DNA of 64,000 nt from Micromonospora nigra (GTDB lineage Bacteria > Actinomycetota > Actinomycetes > Mycobacteriales > Micromonosporaceae), in contig NZ_FMHT01000003.1 in the NCBI RefSeq assembly GCF_900091585.1, positions 5,854,001 through 5,918,000 on the forward strand, read 5' to 3'. Shown in pieces: positions 26,254 through 34,853 of this stretch; the stretch's first letter is position 1, and every line of letters begins with the position of its first letter. Position numbers and translations under genes: made by a program. Below the pieces are notes generated by a model. It was not told where the DNA came from, ran no database searches, and saw only the letters and a program-made list of their open reading frames with translations.

Positions 26254-26580
26254 CCTGCGGGGCGTGGGGTTCGCGCGGGCAGCACGACAGCCCTACCGAC
26301 CATGATCGTTCGGGTGTTCTCCGCCACACGTCGGCGGTTTCTGGCCGTTCGGCTGATGGGCTTGACGTAAGGTGTAGGCGGCAGTGATGCCCGCCCGGTT
26401 CGGGCGAACGTCACCCGCCTGGTGGGCGCGACCCGGTTCGGGCGCGCATCGTCACCAGCGCAGGTTTCCAGGCGCCCCGGGACGCGGTTCGCGACCCGGG
26501 GTGCCGGCGTGCGTGGGGCCGTCCACCTGGCCGCCGGCCGCATCGCGGTCGCCCGCGCCGTCGGCGGTTCCCGCGCCGGG
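26254..26580. other. Convergent intergenic region, no gene seen
   Basis: Between the pirin gene (+) and the DUF2795 gene (-). It contains a strong hairpin (annotated separately) and two copies of CCCGGTTCGGGCG (26394-26406 and 26432-26444). No reading frame here resembles a protein family. Confidence 0.5.
26471..26505. terminator. Hairpin terminator
   Basis: GGCGCCCCGGG (26471-26481) pairs with CCCGGGGTGCC (26495-26505) with one G-T pair. The inner CGCG-GTT-CGCG extends the stem. It sits between two convergent genes. Confidence 0.65.
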
Positions 26581-26853
26581 TCAGATGCCGCGCAGGTGCT
26601 GTGACACCCGCTGGTGCCGCTTGTCGCGGGCCTGCTCCGCCCGCTGCGCCGCATCCACCTCCGGCGCGGCGTCGATCCCGGCGGAGCGCGCGACCTCGGT
26701 GTCGTTGGCGTACCGCACCGGCGGCAGGGCCCGCAGGGCACGCAGCACGTCCGGCGGCGCGCCCTCCCGTTCGGCCTCACGCAGCACGGCGTCCTTCTCG
26801 GCCGGGTAGTCCAGGCTCGACAGGTACTGCAGGACGTCGGCGTAACTGGCCAT
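26581..26853 (-). CDS. DUF2795 protein
   Basis: 90 aa soluble protein. The DUF2795 fold covers about aa 1-60: YADVLQYLSSLDYPAEKDAVLREAEREGAP then LRALPPVRYANDTEVARS. The tail is charged and helical (AQRAEQARDKRHQRV). Family function unknown. ATG 26853; the upstream AGCCGACACC is a weak RBS (GCGAGGAGCC lies 10 nt away). Confidence 0.88.
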   Translation of the reverse strand: MASYADVLQYLSSLDYPAEKDAVLREAEREGAPPDVLRALRALPPVRYANDTEVARSAGIDAAPEVDAAQRAEQARDKRHQRVSQHLRGI

Positions 26854-26991
26854 GGTGTCGGCTCCTCGCAGGCTCGGGTCCGGTCACGACCGGCGGCGGT
26901 TACCCGCCCGGCCGGCGGTCACGCGCCCCGGGACGGATCGTTTCCGCGCCGGGTCCGCGGGTAACCGGCCGCCGTCGAAAGGGAGTACGCG

Positions 26992-27402
26992 ATGAACTAC
27001 GACACCTTCGTCGACCAGGTGGCCTGGCGTACCGGGACCGCACCGCAGCGGGCGGTGGAGCTGACCCTTGCGACGCTGGAGACCCTCGCCGAGCGGCTGA
27101 CCGGCGGGGAGATGCTCGACCTCGCCACCCAGCTGCCGCGACCCCTGGCGATCGTGCTGCGCCCCACGCCGCACACCGAGGCGGCGGACCGGTTCGGTGC
27201 CGCCGAGTTCGTCGCCCGGCTGGCCCGACGGGGCGGCGTCGAGGAGCCCGCCGCCCGCGACGTCGCGCGGGCGGTGTTCGTCACCCTGCGGGAGGCGGTC
27301 ACCGGCGGCGAGTTCGACGAGCTGATCACCCAACTGCCCCGCGACTACCGCGACATCGTCGAACCCGCACTGGCCCCCGGTGCCACCCTGCGTCGCGCCT
27401 GA
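26992..27402 (+). CDS. DUF2267 protein
   Basis: 136 aa, two tandem helical repeats typical of DUF2267: YDTFVDQVAWRTG with ALATLETLAERLTGGEMLDLATQLP, and AEFVARLARRGGVEEP with TLREAVTGGEFDELITQLP. Family function unknown. GAAAGGGAG precedes ATG 26992. A longer DUF2267 protein is encoded at 33679-34656. Confidence 0.92.
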   Translation: MNYDTFVDQVAWRTGTAPQRAVELTLATLETLAERLTGGEMLDLATQLPRPLAIVLRPTPHTEAADRFGAAEFVARLARRGGVEEPAARDVARAVFVTLREAVTGGEFDELITQLPRDYRDIVEPALAPGATLRRA

Positions 27403-27470
27403 GCACCGCCGTCGGTCGACCGCGCGGATCGGCTCCCCGGCGGGTGCGACCGCCGACGTGGTCCGTGCCC

Positions 27471-28637
27471 TCAGGCGACCGCGCCCGCCGCGCGTAGCGC
27501 GGCGACCCGGGCGGCGTCGAAACCCGCCTCGGCCAGCAGTTCGTCGGTGTGCTCGCCGGGCTGCGGCGGTGGGCGGCGCACGGCCGTCGGGGTGCTGGAG
27601 AACCGGGGCGCCGGGGCGGGCTGGACGGCCCCGTCCCGCTCGACGAAGGTGCCCCGGGCCGCCAGTTGGGGGTGTCCCGGGGCCTCCGCCCAGTCCAGGA
27701 CGGGGGCCACGCAGGCGTCCGAGTGCGCGAGCAGGGCCGTCCACTCGTCGCGGGTACGGGTGCGGAACAGCCGGGCCCAGGACTCCCGCAACGCGGGCCA
27801 GTTCCCCGGGTCGGTCCGGTCCAGTGCCTCGTCGGGTGGCAGCGGAAAGCCGGTGCGCCGCACCAACTCGTCGTAGAAGCGCGGCTCCAACGCCCCCACC
27901 GCCAGGTGCCGGCCGTCGGCGCACTCGTACGTGTCGTAGAAGGGCGCGCCCCCGTCGAGCAGGTTCACCCCGCGCGGATCCTGCCACATGCCGAGCCGTC
28001 GCAGGGCGTGGATCTGCGTGCTGAGCACCGCGACACCGTCGACGATGGCCGCGTCGACCACCTGGCCCGGCGCGCCGGCGCGCACCGCGTACAGCGCCGA
28101 GACGATGCCCAGCGCCAGCATCATTCCCCCGCCGCCGAAATCCCCGAGCAGGTTCATCGGCGGCACCGGTCGCTGCCCGGCCCGGCCGACACCGTGCAGC
28201 GCCCCGGTCAGGGCCAGGTAGTCGATGTCGTGACCGGCGTACGGGGCCGCCGGGCCGTCCTGGCCCCAGCCGGTCATCCGCCCGTACACCAGGCGCGGGC
28301 GTACCGCGTGGCAGTCGGCCGGACCGAGGCCGAGCCGTTCGGCCACCCCCGGGCGGAACCCCTCGATCAGCGCGTCCGCGCCCCCGACCAGCGCCAACAC
28401 CACCTCCCGGCCGCCAGCCGTCTTGAGGTCCACCCCGATCGAGCGGCGACCCCGGTTGAGCAGGTCGGGATGCGGGGTGCCGAACGCGGACGGGTCCACG
28501 TCGGTGACCCGGTCCACCCGCACCACGTCCGCCCCCAGGTCGGCGAGCATCATCGCGGCGAACGGGCCGGGCCCGATCCCGGCCAGCTCGACCACCCGCA
28601 CGCCGGCGAGCGGGCCCGTCGCCGCGTCCTCGGTCAT
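27471..28637 (-). CDS. CaiB/BaiF family CoA transferase, alpha-methylacyl-CoA racemase-like
   Basis: 388 aa, the usual size of the racemase branch. VVELAGIGPGPFAAMMLADLGADVVRVD is the family N-terminus. GHDIDYLALTGALHGVG carries the catalytic His and Asp, and NLLGDFGGGGMMLA follows. Likely epimerises 2-methylacyl-CoA during branched fatty acid or sterol side-chain degradation; a true CoA transferase cannot be excluded. ATG 28637 is chosen because family proteins begin immediately before the ELAG segment. No other fatty acid degradation genes are adjacent. Confidence 0.92.
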   Translation of the reverse strand: MTEDAATGPLAGVRVVELAGIGPGPFAAMMLADLGADVVRVDRVTDVDPSAFGTPHPDLLNRGRRSIGVDLKTAGGREVVLALVGGADALIEGFRPGVAERLGLGPADCHAVRPRLVYGRMTGWGQDGPAAPYAGHDIDYLALTGALHGVGRAGQRPVPPMNLLGDFGGGGMMLALGIVSALYAVRAGAPGQVVDAAIVDGVAVLSTQIHALRRLGMWQDPRGVNLLDGGAPFYDTYECADGRHLAVGALEPRFYDELVRRTGFPLPPDEALDRTDPGNWPALRESWARLFRTRTRDEWTALLAHSDACVAPVLDWAEAPGHPQLAARGTFVERDGAVQPAPAPRFSSTPTAVRRPPPQPGEHTDELLAEAGFDAARVAALRAAGAVA

Positions 28638-28857
28638 CGGTCCACGATAGGCGCTCACCCGGCGCGGCCGTAAGGCCGGCGGTGGACTCGCCGGAAGCGG
28701 GCCCCGGATCGCGGCGTCCGGCACGACGTCCGGCCCCGACGGCACCGGCACCCCCGGGGTGGTCGACCTGTCCCCGACCCGGCGGACACCGCCCGTGACC
28801 AGCACCGCTCACCGTGCCCCGCCTGGCGGCCCGAATCCGGCTGACCTATCTTTGTCC

Positions 28858-28958
28858 AAGCGAGGGGAGTACTTCCCACGAACCATGCCGGTCAGTACGG
28901 CGTGCCCAAAGCACGCCTCGGGTGGTTGCCCACGAAATAGTGGGTGAAGGAGACCTCG
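28858..28958 (+). ncRNA. yybP-ykoY (Mn2+-sensing) riboswitch aptamer (second)
   Basis: Contains CGAGGGGAGTAC at 28861-28872 and GGAGACCTCG at 28949-28958, the same two conserved loops as the leader at 8.2 kb. P1 pairs CGAGG (28861-28865) with CCTCG (28954-28958). It precedes a TerC/Alx gene, a classic yybP-ykoY target. Confidence 0.88.
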
Positions 28959-28982
28959 AACATGACACGGTGTTCGAGGAGG
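28954..28982 (+). promoter_or_regulatory. Translational expression platform of the terC riboswitch
   Basis: CCTCGAACA (28954-28962) pairs perfectly with TGTTCGAGG (28971-28979), a 9-bp stem. Its right arm contains most of the RBS GAGGAGG (28976-28982), and its left arm includes the 3' strand of P1 (28954-28958). P1 and the sequestering hairpin are therefore mutually exclusive, so Mn2+ binding should free the RBS of ATG 28987. Confidence 0.75.
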
Positions 28983-28986
28983 CTCC

Positions 28987-30003
28987 ATGACCGAGACCCT
29001 GTACCTTGCTGCCGAACTGCAGTCGGTGGGCACACCCGCGCTCTGGGCGATCACCATCGGCGGGGTCATCGCGCTGTTGGCGCTCGACTTCCTGGTGACC
29101 AGACGACCACACGAGGTGTCGATCCGGGAGGCGTTGGGCTGGTCGGCCTTCTACATCGCGTTGCCGCTGGCCTTCGGTGCGTGGGTGTGGTCCCGGTACG
29201 GCTCGAAGCAGGGCGTCGAGTACCTGACCGGCTACCTGGTCGAGAAGTCCCTCTCCGTCGACAACCTGTTCGTGTTCATGCTGCTGCTCGCGGCGTTCGC
29301 GGTGCCCCCCGTGCTCCAGCAGCGGGTTCTGCTGTTCGGCATCACCGGCGCGCTGGTCCTGCGCGCGGTCTTCATCGCCATCGGCGCCGCCGCGCTGCAG
29401 ACCCTCGACTTCGCCTTCCTGATCTTCGCGCTCATCCTGCTGGTCACCGCGGCCAAGCTCCTGCGTGACGCCGTCACCGGCCACGAGCAGGAGGTGGACA
29501 TCAGCAAGATGCGGTCGGTGCGCCTGCTGCGCAAGGTGATGCCCGTGGTCGAGGAGTACCGGGGCACGAAGATGATCGTCAAGGAGGCCGGCCGGTGGGC
29601 GTTCACCCCCCTCGCCCTCGTCGTGGTCGCCGTCTTCGCCACCGACATCGTCTTCGCCGTGGACTCCGTCCCGGCCGTCTACGGCATCACCGAGGATCCG
29701 TACCTGGTGTTCGCCACCAACGCCTTCGCGCTGCTCGGTCTGCGGGCCCTGTACTTCGTGCTGCACGCCGCGCTCAGCCGCCTCGTGCACCTGACCTACG
29801 GGCTGGCCATCATCCTGGCGTTCATCGGCGTCAAGCTCGGCCTGCACTGGGCGCACGGCATCTGGGAGGGGGTGCCCGAGATCCCCACGCTGGCCTCGCT
29901 CGGCGTCATCGTCGGCGTCCTGGTGGTCGTGACGCTCACCAGCCTCCGGGCGACCCGTGGCCTCACGAAGGGCGAGAAGGAGATCGTCGCCGGGAAGCGG
30001 TGA
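28987..30003 (+). CDS. TerC/Alx family membrane protein (probable Mn2+ exporter)
   Basis: 338 aa with about nine membrane segments. TerC hallmarks: EALGWSAFYIALPLAFG, EKSLSVDNLFVFMLL (acidic DN residues), VFATDIVFAVDSVPAV and LRALYFVL. Known members such as Alx lower intracellular Mn2+, and the riboswitch in the leader supports this over a tellurite role. ATG 28987 has RBS GAGGAGG four nt upstream. Confidence 0.95.
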   Translation: MTETLYLAAELQSVGTPALWAITIGGVIALLALDFLVTRRPHEVSIREALGWSAFYIALPLAFGAWVWSRYGSKQGVEYLTGYLVEKSLSVDNLFVFMLLLAAFAVPPVLQQRVLLFGITGALVLRAVFIAIGAAALQTLDFAFLIFALILLVTAAKLLRDAVTGHEQEVDISKMRSVRLLRKVMPVVEEYRGTKMIVKEAGRWAFTPLALVVVAVFATDIVFAVDSVPAVYGITEDPYLVFATNAFALLGLRALYFVLHAALSRLVHLTYGLAIILAFIGVKLGLHWAHGIWEGVPEIPTLASLGVIVGVLVVVTLTSLRATRGLTKGEKEIVAGKR

Positions 30004-30075
30004 ACCGCTCGCGGGGCGATGTGCGGCAGACCGGGGTGCCCGGCGGGAGGCCGGCCGGCATGCCGCACATGCCAT

Positions 30076-30095
30076 GGATCCGCGCGTACGGATCC
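30076..30095. terminator. Short hairpin between convergent genes
   Basis: GGATCCG (30076-30082) pairs with CGGATCC (30089-30095). It sits between the stops of terC and the secreted-protein gene, with GC-rich surroundings. Modest stem, so only a candidate. Confidence 0.45.
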
Positions 30096-30102
30096 TCGAG
30101 CG

Positions 30103-31188
30103 TCAGATGCGCGAGGTGAAGGTGACGAGGAAGCGGTGCGGGACGATGGTGCCGGTGTTGTCGAAGCACACCGTGTCCACCTCGGCGTTCGTGGAGTACG
30201 ACCACGGCTGGGTCAGGTGGCAGTAGTTCGACCCGGGGCCCTGCGCCACCACCTGGGCGTGGGTCTCCTTCACCCCCAGCTGCGGAAACGTCGCGAGGTA
30301 GCGACCGGCCGGGGCCAGCGCGACCACCGGGTTGACGCCGACACCGAGCACCGAGTTGTCGTTGGTCGGGCCGCCGGCCGCCGGGCCCCGGTGACCGAAG
30401 CGGGTGGGCGGGGCGACCGACCCGACCACCGACCGGCGGCGGTGGTACGACAGCGTGAAGTCGGTGTTCGTCAGCGTGCCCGCGTGGTCGAAGCAGTGGA
30501 CGTGTGCCACCACGTCGGTGCCGGATGCGAACCAGGTGTAGATCTTGCAGCGGCGCGGGCCGGCGTTGGGCTGCACGGCGGTGACCTGCACGTTCCCGGC
30601 CAAAACCCCGGCCAACCCGACACCCGGCAGCTTCACCGCGTACTGCCCGACACCCAGCGCGCCGGCGCCGTTGCCAGCTCCCGTCGAGTTGTACGACTGG
30701 GCCACGGCCGCACCGGCGGTGACCTGCGTGTACGCGTGCGCGGTGCCGGCCGGCAGCACGCCGGAGCTGGTCGTCCACAGCACGGTGAACGGGGTGTCGG
30801 CCCGCTCGCCGCCCGGCTTGTGACACTGGACGTCGACCAGTTCGTCGGCTCCGGACTGGTACCAGCGGACCACCTCGCAGTAGTGACCGGTGCGGTTGAC
30901 CGGCGTCACGTGCGGTACTCCGCGCGAGCCCAGGCCGATCTGCGGGAAGCGGACCAGGAACCGGCCGGGACCGAGGTTCGCGCCCTGCGCCCAGGCCGCC
31001 GGGAAGGCGGTCTTCCAGCTGCCCCACTGCCTGCTGGTGTCCAGCACGGTCCAGGCCGGCACGGTGGGGTCCGCGACGTACGCGAAGCCCCACCGGTCGG
31101 CGGTGGCCGCCGTGGCGGGGGTGGCCGGTGTCAGCGTGCCGGCCGCCAGGACGGCGCCCAGCGCGACGGCCAGTGATCGGATGCGCAT
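30103..31188 (-). CDS. Secreted protein with three related domains
   Basis: 361 aa with a signal peptide (about aa 1-28, ending TPATAATA). The mature chain reads as three imperfect repeats of about 105-115 aa. Each has an N-terminal PG[RQ]Y-like strand, a central Cys before a W or Y, then a V.[VT].CF..G segment and a closing F.[VL].[YWF] strand. Examples are VDVQCHKPGG, VAHVHCFDHAG and VDTVCFDNTG. Cys pairs are in each repeat, so disulfides are likely. I recognise no named family. RBS GAGGAAC precedes ATG 31188. Confidence 0.78.
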   Translation of the reverse strand: MRIRSLAVALGAVLAAGTLTPATPATAATADRWGFAYVADPTVPAWTVLDTSRQWGSWKTAFPAAWAQGANLGPGRFLVRFPQIGLGSRGVPHVTPVNRTGHYCEVVRWYQSGADELVDVQCHKPGGERADTPFTVLWTTSSGVLPAGTAHAYTQVTAGAAVAQSYNSTGAGNGAGALGVGQYAVKLPGVGLAGVLAGNVQVTAVQPNAGPRRCKIYTWFASGTDVVAHVHCFDHAGTLTNTDFTLSYHRRRSVVGSVAPPTRFGHRGPAAGGPTNDNSVLGVGVNPVVALAPAGRYLATFPQLGVKETHAQVVAQGPGSNYCHLTQPWSYSTNAEVDTVCFDNTGTIVPHRFLVTFTSRI

Positions 31189-31366
31189 CGTTCCTCCTCG
31201 GTTGGGGATCGTTCGCCACGCATCCTGCGCCGTCGTGGTCCTTGGTCACAGTCGGCTGCCCGGCCGGCTACTGTCGGGTGTCGGCGCTCGACCGTGCGGG
31301 TGGGTCTGTTTCACCCCGACCGAGCCGGCGACGTTTGCCCCGCACCTCGCGGGGAACCGATCCCCA

Positions 31367-32671
31367 ATGACGAAGCCTCGTGTGGTGATCGTGGGGGCCG
31401 GTTTCGCCGGTTACCACGCGGCCAAGACGTTGAGCCGGCTGGCCCGCGGCCGGGCCGAGATCGTCCTGCTGAACTCCACCGACTACTTCCTGTACCTGCC
31501 GCTGCTGCCCGAGGTGTCCGCCGGGGTGGTGGAACCCAGCCGGGTCTCGGTGCCGTTGACCGGCACCCTCGACGGGGTCCGGGTGGTGATCGGCGAAGCC
31601 GACCACGTCGACCTGCAGAACCGCTGGGTCGGCTTCACCCAGCCCGAGGGCGACCGCAACCGCCTGGCGTACGACCGGTTGGTCCTGGCCGTCGGCAGCG
31701 TGAACAAGCTGCTGCCCATCCCCGGGGTGACCGAGTACGCGCACGGCTTCCGCGGCCTGCCCGAGGCGCTGTACCTGCACGACCACGTGATCCGGCAGAT
31801 CGAGCTGGCCGAGCAGGCCGAGGACCCGGCCGAGCAGCGGGCCCGGTCCACCTTCGTGGTGGTGGGGGCGGGCTACACCGGCACCGAGGTGGCCGCGCAC
31901 GGCCAGCTGTTCACCGACCAGTTGACCGCCCAGCGGCCCCGGCTGAAGATCCGCCCCCGGTGGATGCTGCTCGACGTGGCGCCCCGGGTGCTGCCGGAGC
32001 TGGACCGGCGGATGTCCCGCACCGCCCACAAGGTGCTGGACCGGCGCGGGGTGGACGTGCGGATGGGCACCTCGGTGGCGGTCGCCACCGCCGACGGGGT
32101 CGAACTCACCGACGGCGACTACGTGCCCACCTGCACGTTGGTCTGGTGTGTCGGGGTGCGGCCGGACCCGTTCGTGGCGGAACTGGGCCTGCGTACCGAG
32201 AAGGGCCGGCTCGTGGTCGACGAGTACCTCAACGTGCCCGGCTTCCCCGAGGTGTACGCCTGCGGCGACGCCGCCGCCGTGCCCGACCTGACCCGCCCCG
32301 GCGAGATCTGCGCGATGACCGCGCAGCACGCCCAGCGGCAGGGCAAGCTGGTCGCCCGCAACATCGCGGCGTCGTACGGGCAGGGGCGGCGCAGACCGTA
32401 CAAGCACCACGACCTGGGCTGGGTCGTCGACCTCGGTGGCAAGGACGCGGCGGCCAACCCGCTGAAGGTGTCCCTGTCCGGCCTGCCGGCCAAGGCGGTC
32501 ACCCGGGGCTACCACCTGCTGGCCATGCCGGGCAACCGGGTGCGCGTCGGCGCGGACTGGATGCTCGACGCGACGTTGCCCCGCCCGGCGGTGCAGCTCG
32601 GCCTGGTGCCGGCCCACGCGGTGCCGCTGGAGAGTTCCTCACCCGAGGTGCCGGTGCGGGTGGCCCGCTGA
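31367..32671 (+). CDS. Type II NADH:quinone oxidoreductase (NDH-2)
   Basis: Single-subunit flavoprotein passing electrons from NADH to menaquinone without proton pumping. 434 aa. The FAD site VVIVGAGFAGYHAAKTL is at the N-terminus and the NAD(P)H site TFVVVGAGYTGTEVAAH at about aa 160. The C-terminal FAD contact is YACGDAAAVPD. ATG 31367 is directly before the FAD motif; the longer open frame to 30890 is antisense to the upstream gene. Related ferredoxin-type disulfide oxidoreductases are possible, but length and motifs favour NDH-2. Confidence 0.9.
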   Translation: MTKPRVVIVGAGFAGYHAAKTLSRLARGRAEIVLLNSTDYFLYLPLLPEVSAGVVEPSRVSVPLTGTLDGVRVVIGEADHVDLQNRWVGFTQPEGDRNRLAYDRLVLAVGSVNKLLPIPGVTEYAHGFRGLPEALYLHDHVIRQIELAEQAEDPAEQRARSTFVVVGAGYTGTEVAAHGQLFTDQLTAQRPRLKIRPRWMLLDVAPRVLPELDRRMSRTAHKVLDRRGVDVRMGTSVAVATADGVELTDGDYVPTCTLVWCVGVRPDPFVAELGLRTEKGRLVVDEYLNVPGFPEVYACGDAAAVPDLTRPGEICAMTAQHAQRQGKLVARNIAASYGQGRRRPYKHHDLGWVVDLGGKDAAANPLKVSLSGLPAKAVTRGYHLLAMPGNRVRVGADWMLDATLPRPAVQLGLVPAHAVPLESSSPEVPVRVAR

Positions 32672-32675
32672 CCGC

Positions 32676-32763
32676 TGCGCGTCGGTTCGGCCGTCGGCGT
32701 GGCACCGGTGCGCGTCGACTCCGCCGTCGGTGGGGCACCGGTGCGCGTCGGCTCAGTCGCCGG
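32676..32763. repeat. 33-bp tandem repeat (2.7 copies)
   Basis: Units 32676-32708, 32709-32741 and partial 32742-32763 begin TGCGCGTCG and contain a GGCACCGG element near the end. The third copy runs into the 3' end of the minus-strand gene that stops at 32753. Confidence 0.8.
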
Positions 32764-33544
32764 CCAGGGCGGCGTCGGTGACCGGGCGGGCCCCGGCGAC
32801 GAAGGCGTCGAGAGCACCGGCGTGCCGCACCCCGCCCGGCACCGGATCCCGGGCGGCCCGCGCGGCCAGGCGCTGCACCGGCAGGTCACCGGGCCGGTGC
32901 GCGGCGGCGAACACCAGGTTGCCGTAGCGCCGCCCCCGCAGCATCCGGCGGTCGGCGACCAGGCAGACGTCGGCGAAGACGGCCCGCAGCGTCGCCGCCT
33001 GCACCCGGGCGAAGACCAGCGGGGGCAGGTCGGTCACGTTCACCACGTACTGGCCCTGCGGGCGCAGGATGCGGGCCACCGCGGCGACGAACTCGACGGT
33101 GGTGACGTGACCGGGCATCCGGGCGGCCCGGTAGACGTCACCCACCACCAGGTCGTACGCCCCGGCCGGGGCGTCGGCGACCGCCTCCCGGGCGTCCGCC
33201 ACGTGGACGCGTACCTGTGGCGGTGGGTCAGGCAGCTCCCGGCCGACCAGGTCGACCACCGCCGGATCCCGTTCGACGACGAGCTGGGTGGAGCCCGGCC
33301 GGGTGGCGGCCAGGTACCGCGGCAGTGTCAGGGCCCCGCCGCCCAGGTGCAGCACGGCCAGAGGGCGGCCCGGCGGGGCCGCGAGATCGGCCAGCGCGGC
33401 GATCCGTCGAACGTACTCGAAGTGCAGGTGACGGGGGTCGGCGATGTCGACGTACGACTGTTCGATCCCGTCGGCCAGCAGCCGGCGTCCGGTGCGACGG
33501 TCCGGGTCGACGAGCAGCTCCAGCCGCCCGGTGGCGCGTTCCAT
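32753..33544 (-). CDS. Spermidine-synthase-like methyltransferase-fold protein
   Basis: 263 aa with a class I Rossmann core: LAVLHLGGGALTLPRYLAATRPGS, acidic VVERDPAVVDL, DAREAV, and YDLVVGDVY. It resembles the fused-MFS/spermidine synthase group without the membrane part, so aminopropyl transfer is uncertain; a methyltransferase is equally possible. ATG 33544. Convergent with ndh. Confidence 0.8.
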   Translation of the reverse strand: MERATGRLELLVDPDRRTGRRLLADGIEQSYVDIADPRHLHFEYVRRIAALADLAAPPGRPLAVLHLGGGALTLPRYLAATRPGSTQLVVERDPAVVDLVGRELPDPPPQVRVHVADAREAVADAPAGAYDLVVGDVYRAARMPGHVTTVEFVAAVARILRPQGQYVVNVTDLPPLVFARVQAATLRAVFADVCLVADRRMLRGRRYGNLVFAAAHRPGDLPVQRLAARAARDPVPGGVRHAGALDAFVAGARPVTDAALAGD

Positions 33545-33633
33545 GGTCCGGCACCGTATCCCACCACCACCGGCGACCCGGAGGGCCGCCGATGCGCAGG
33601 CCCGGCCGCTGAGCGGCGCAGGCCGGCCGCCGG

Positions 33634-33668
33634 GCGCGGGCCGGTGGGTGTCACCGGCCGGCCCGCGC
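33634..33668 (-). terminator. Hairpin downstream of the DUF2267 fusion gene
   Basis: GCGCGGGCCGGTG (33634-33646) pairs with CACCGG and CCCGCGC (33652-33668) with a 4-nt bulge. It lies just downstream of the minus-strand gene ending at 33679. Confidence 0.45.
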
Positions 33669-33678
33669 CGGTCCGAGG

Positions 33679-34656
33679 TCAGCCGGTCATGCCGGCGCCC
33701 GCCTCGTCGATCGCGGCGTCGACGGCGTGGGCCAGCTCGACGTCCGGGGCGGTGATCGCGTCGGCTGCCCCGGAGAAGACCGTCAGCACCGCCGTGCCCG
33801 GGTCGGGACGCCCGATGCGCGGGCTGCGCCCGATGTCCTCCCGCACCTGCTCGACCCGGTCGAGAACCCGGTCGAGGTTGTCCGCCGGAAGCTCCACGGT
33901 CCGGGTGAGCGACCGACCGTCACCGGACCAGTAGGGCAGGTCCGCCAGGGCCGCCCGGAGTTGCGCCTGCGTCAGCGGGGCCGTGACGGTGGACGCACCG
34001 ACCACGCCGCCGCCGACGTCACCGGGCTCCAGCAGTTCCCGCAGGCCGTCGGGCACGTGCAGCGACTCGACCAGGTCGGCGTCGCGGGCCGCCAGGGTGG
34101 CCAGGGTCGCCTCGGCCTGCCGACGGGCCTGTTCCGGGCTGCGTCCGCTCATCCGGCTCACCTCCGTCAGGAAGCCGGGCAGGTCCGCGTGGCGCTCGAT
34201 GCCGTCCACCGGCACGACGTCGTGCAGCGACGACGGCACGGCGGTCAGCAACCGCTGCCGGTCGGCCTCGCCTAGGGCCCAGGCCAGCGCCAGCACGGTG
34301 GCCTCGGCACCCACCTTGGCGGTACGGAAGTCGACCCCGGCCCGGCGACCGATCTCGTCGACCAGTTCCCGGTACCCCATCGCGGTGATCCCCGGGGCGG
34401 CCGGCTCGGGCGCGGTGCGCGGCCGGGGACGCTCGGGGACGCCGGCCGGCGGTGGGGCGGGGCCGCCCCGGGTGCTGTCCGCCTTGTGCCGGCTGCCCGC
34501 CGGCAGCGGCCCGGACCGTCGTCCCGTGTCCAGGTGGGTGAGCTGCTTCGAGGCGCTCAGGCTGGCGCCGGTCTCGCTGGCCTGCCTGCCGCGTTCGCGG
34601 GCCTGCCGGGCCAGGGCCCGGCGGCGCTGGTTGTCGCCCTCCATCTGCTTGCGCAT
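33679..34656 (-). CDS. DUF2267 protein fused to a degenerate pterin-dehydratase-like domain
   Basis: 325 aa. A basic N-terminal region (aa 1-30, RRRALARQARERGR) and Pro-rich linker precede the DUF2267 domain (about aa 95-205, ELVDEIGRRAGVDFRTAKVGAEA). The C-terminal about 95 aa follow the pterin-4a-carbinolamine dehydratase pattern: LPYWSGDGRSLTRTVEL, then TAPDVELAHAVDAAIDEAG. The usual catalytic HHP is replaced by SPRIGRP, so dehydratase activity is unlikely. The PCD assignment is by pattern only. ATG 34656 with GAGGTG upstream. Confidence 0.78.
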   Translation of the reverse strand: MRKQMEGDNQRRRALARQARERGRQASETGASLSASKQLTHLDTGRRSGPLPAGSRHKADSTRGGPAPPPAGVPERPRPRTAPEPAAPGITAMGYRELVDEIGRRAGVDFRTAKVGAEATVLALAWALGEADRQRLLTAVPSSLHDVVPVDGIERHADLPGFLTEVSRMSGRSPEQARRQAEATLATLAARDADLVESLHVPDGLRELLEPGDVGGGVVGASTVTAPLTQAQLRAALADLPYWSGDGRSLTRTVELPADNLDRVLDRVEQVREDIGRSPRIGRPDPGTAVLTVFSGAADAITAPDVELAHAVDAAIDEAGAGMTG

Positions 34657-34853
34657 GGTGACACCTCACTTCGATGCGGCTGCTGCCTTGCGCCGATCGC
34701 GTTCCCGGCGCCACCGGGAAGGAAACGGCCCGCGCCGGGGCCGCGGCGTCGTCGTGAGGTTCATCCCGGCGGGGTGAGGGAGCCTCACCCGCCGGTGGCA
34801 CACCATCGGGACGGACTGGGGGAACGTCCGAGGTACGCGGAAGGAAGGTCGCC

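Noticed and set aside
28944..29468. Open frame across the terC leader
   Set aside because: Lies in the expression platform and in the wrong frame of terC.
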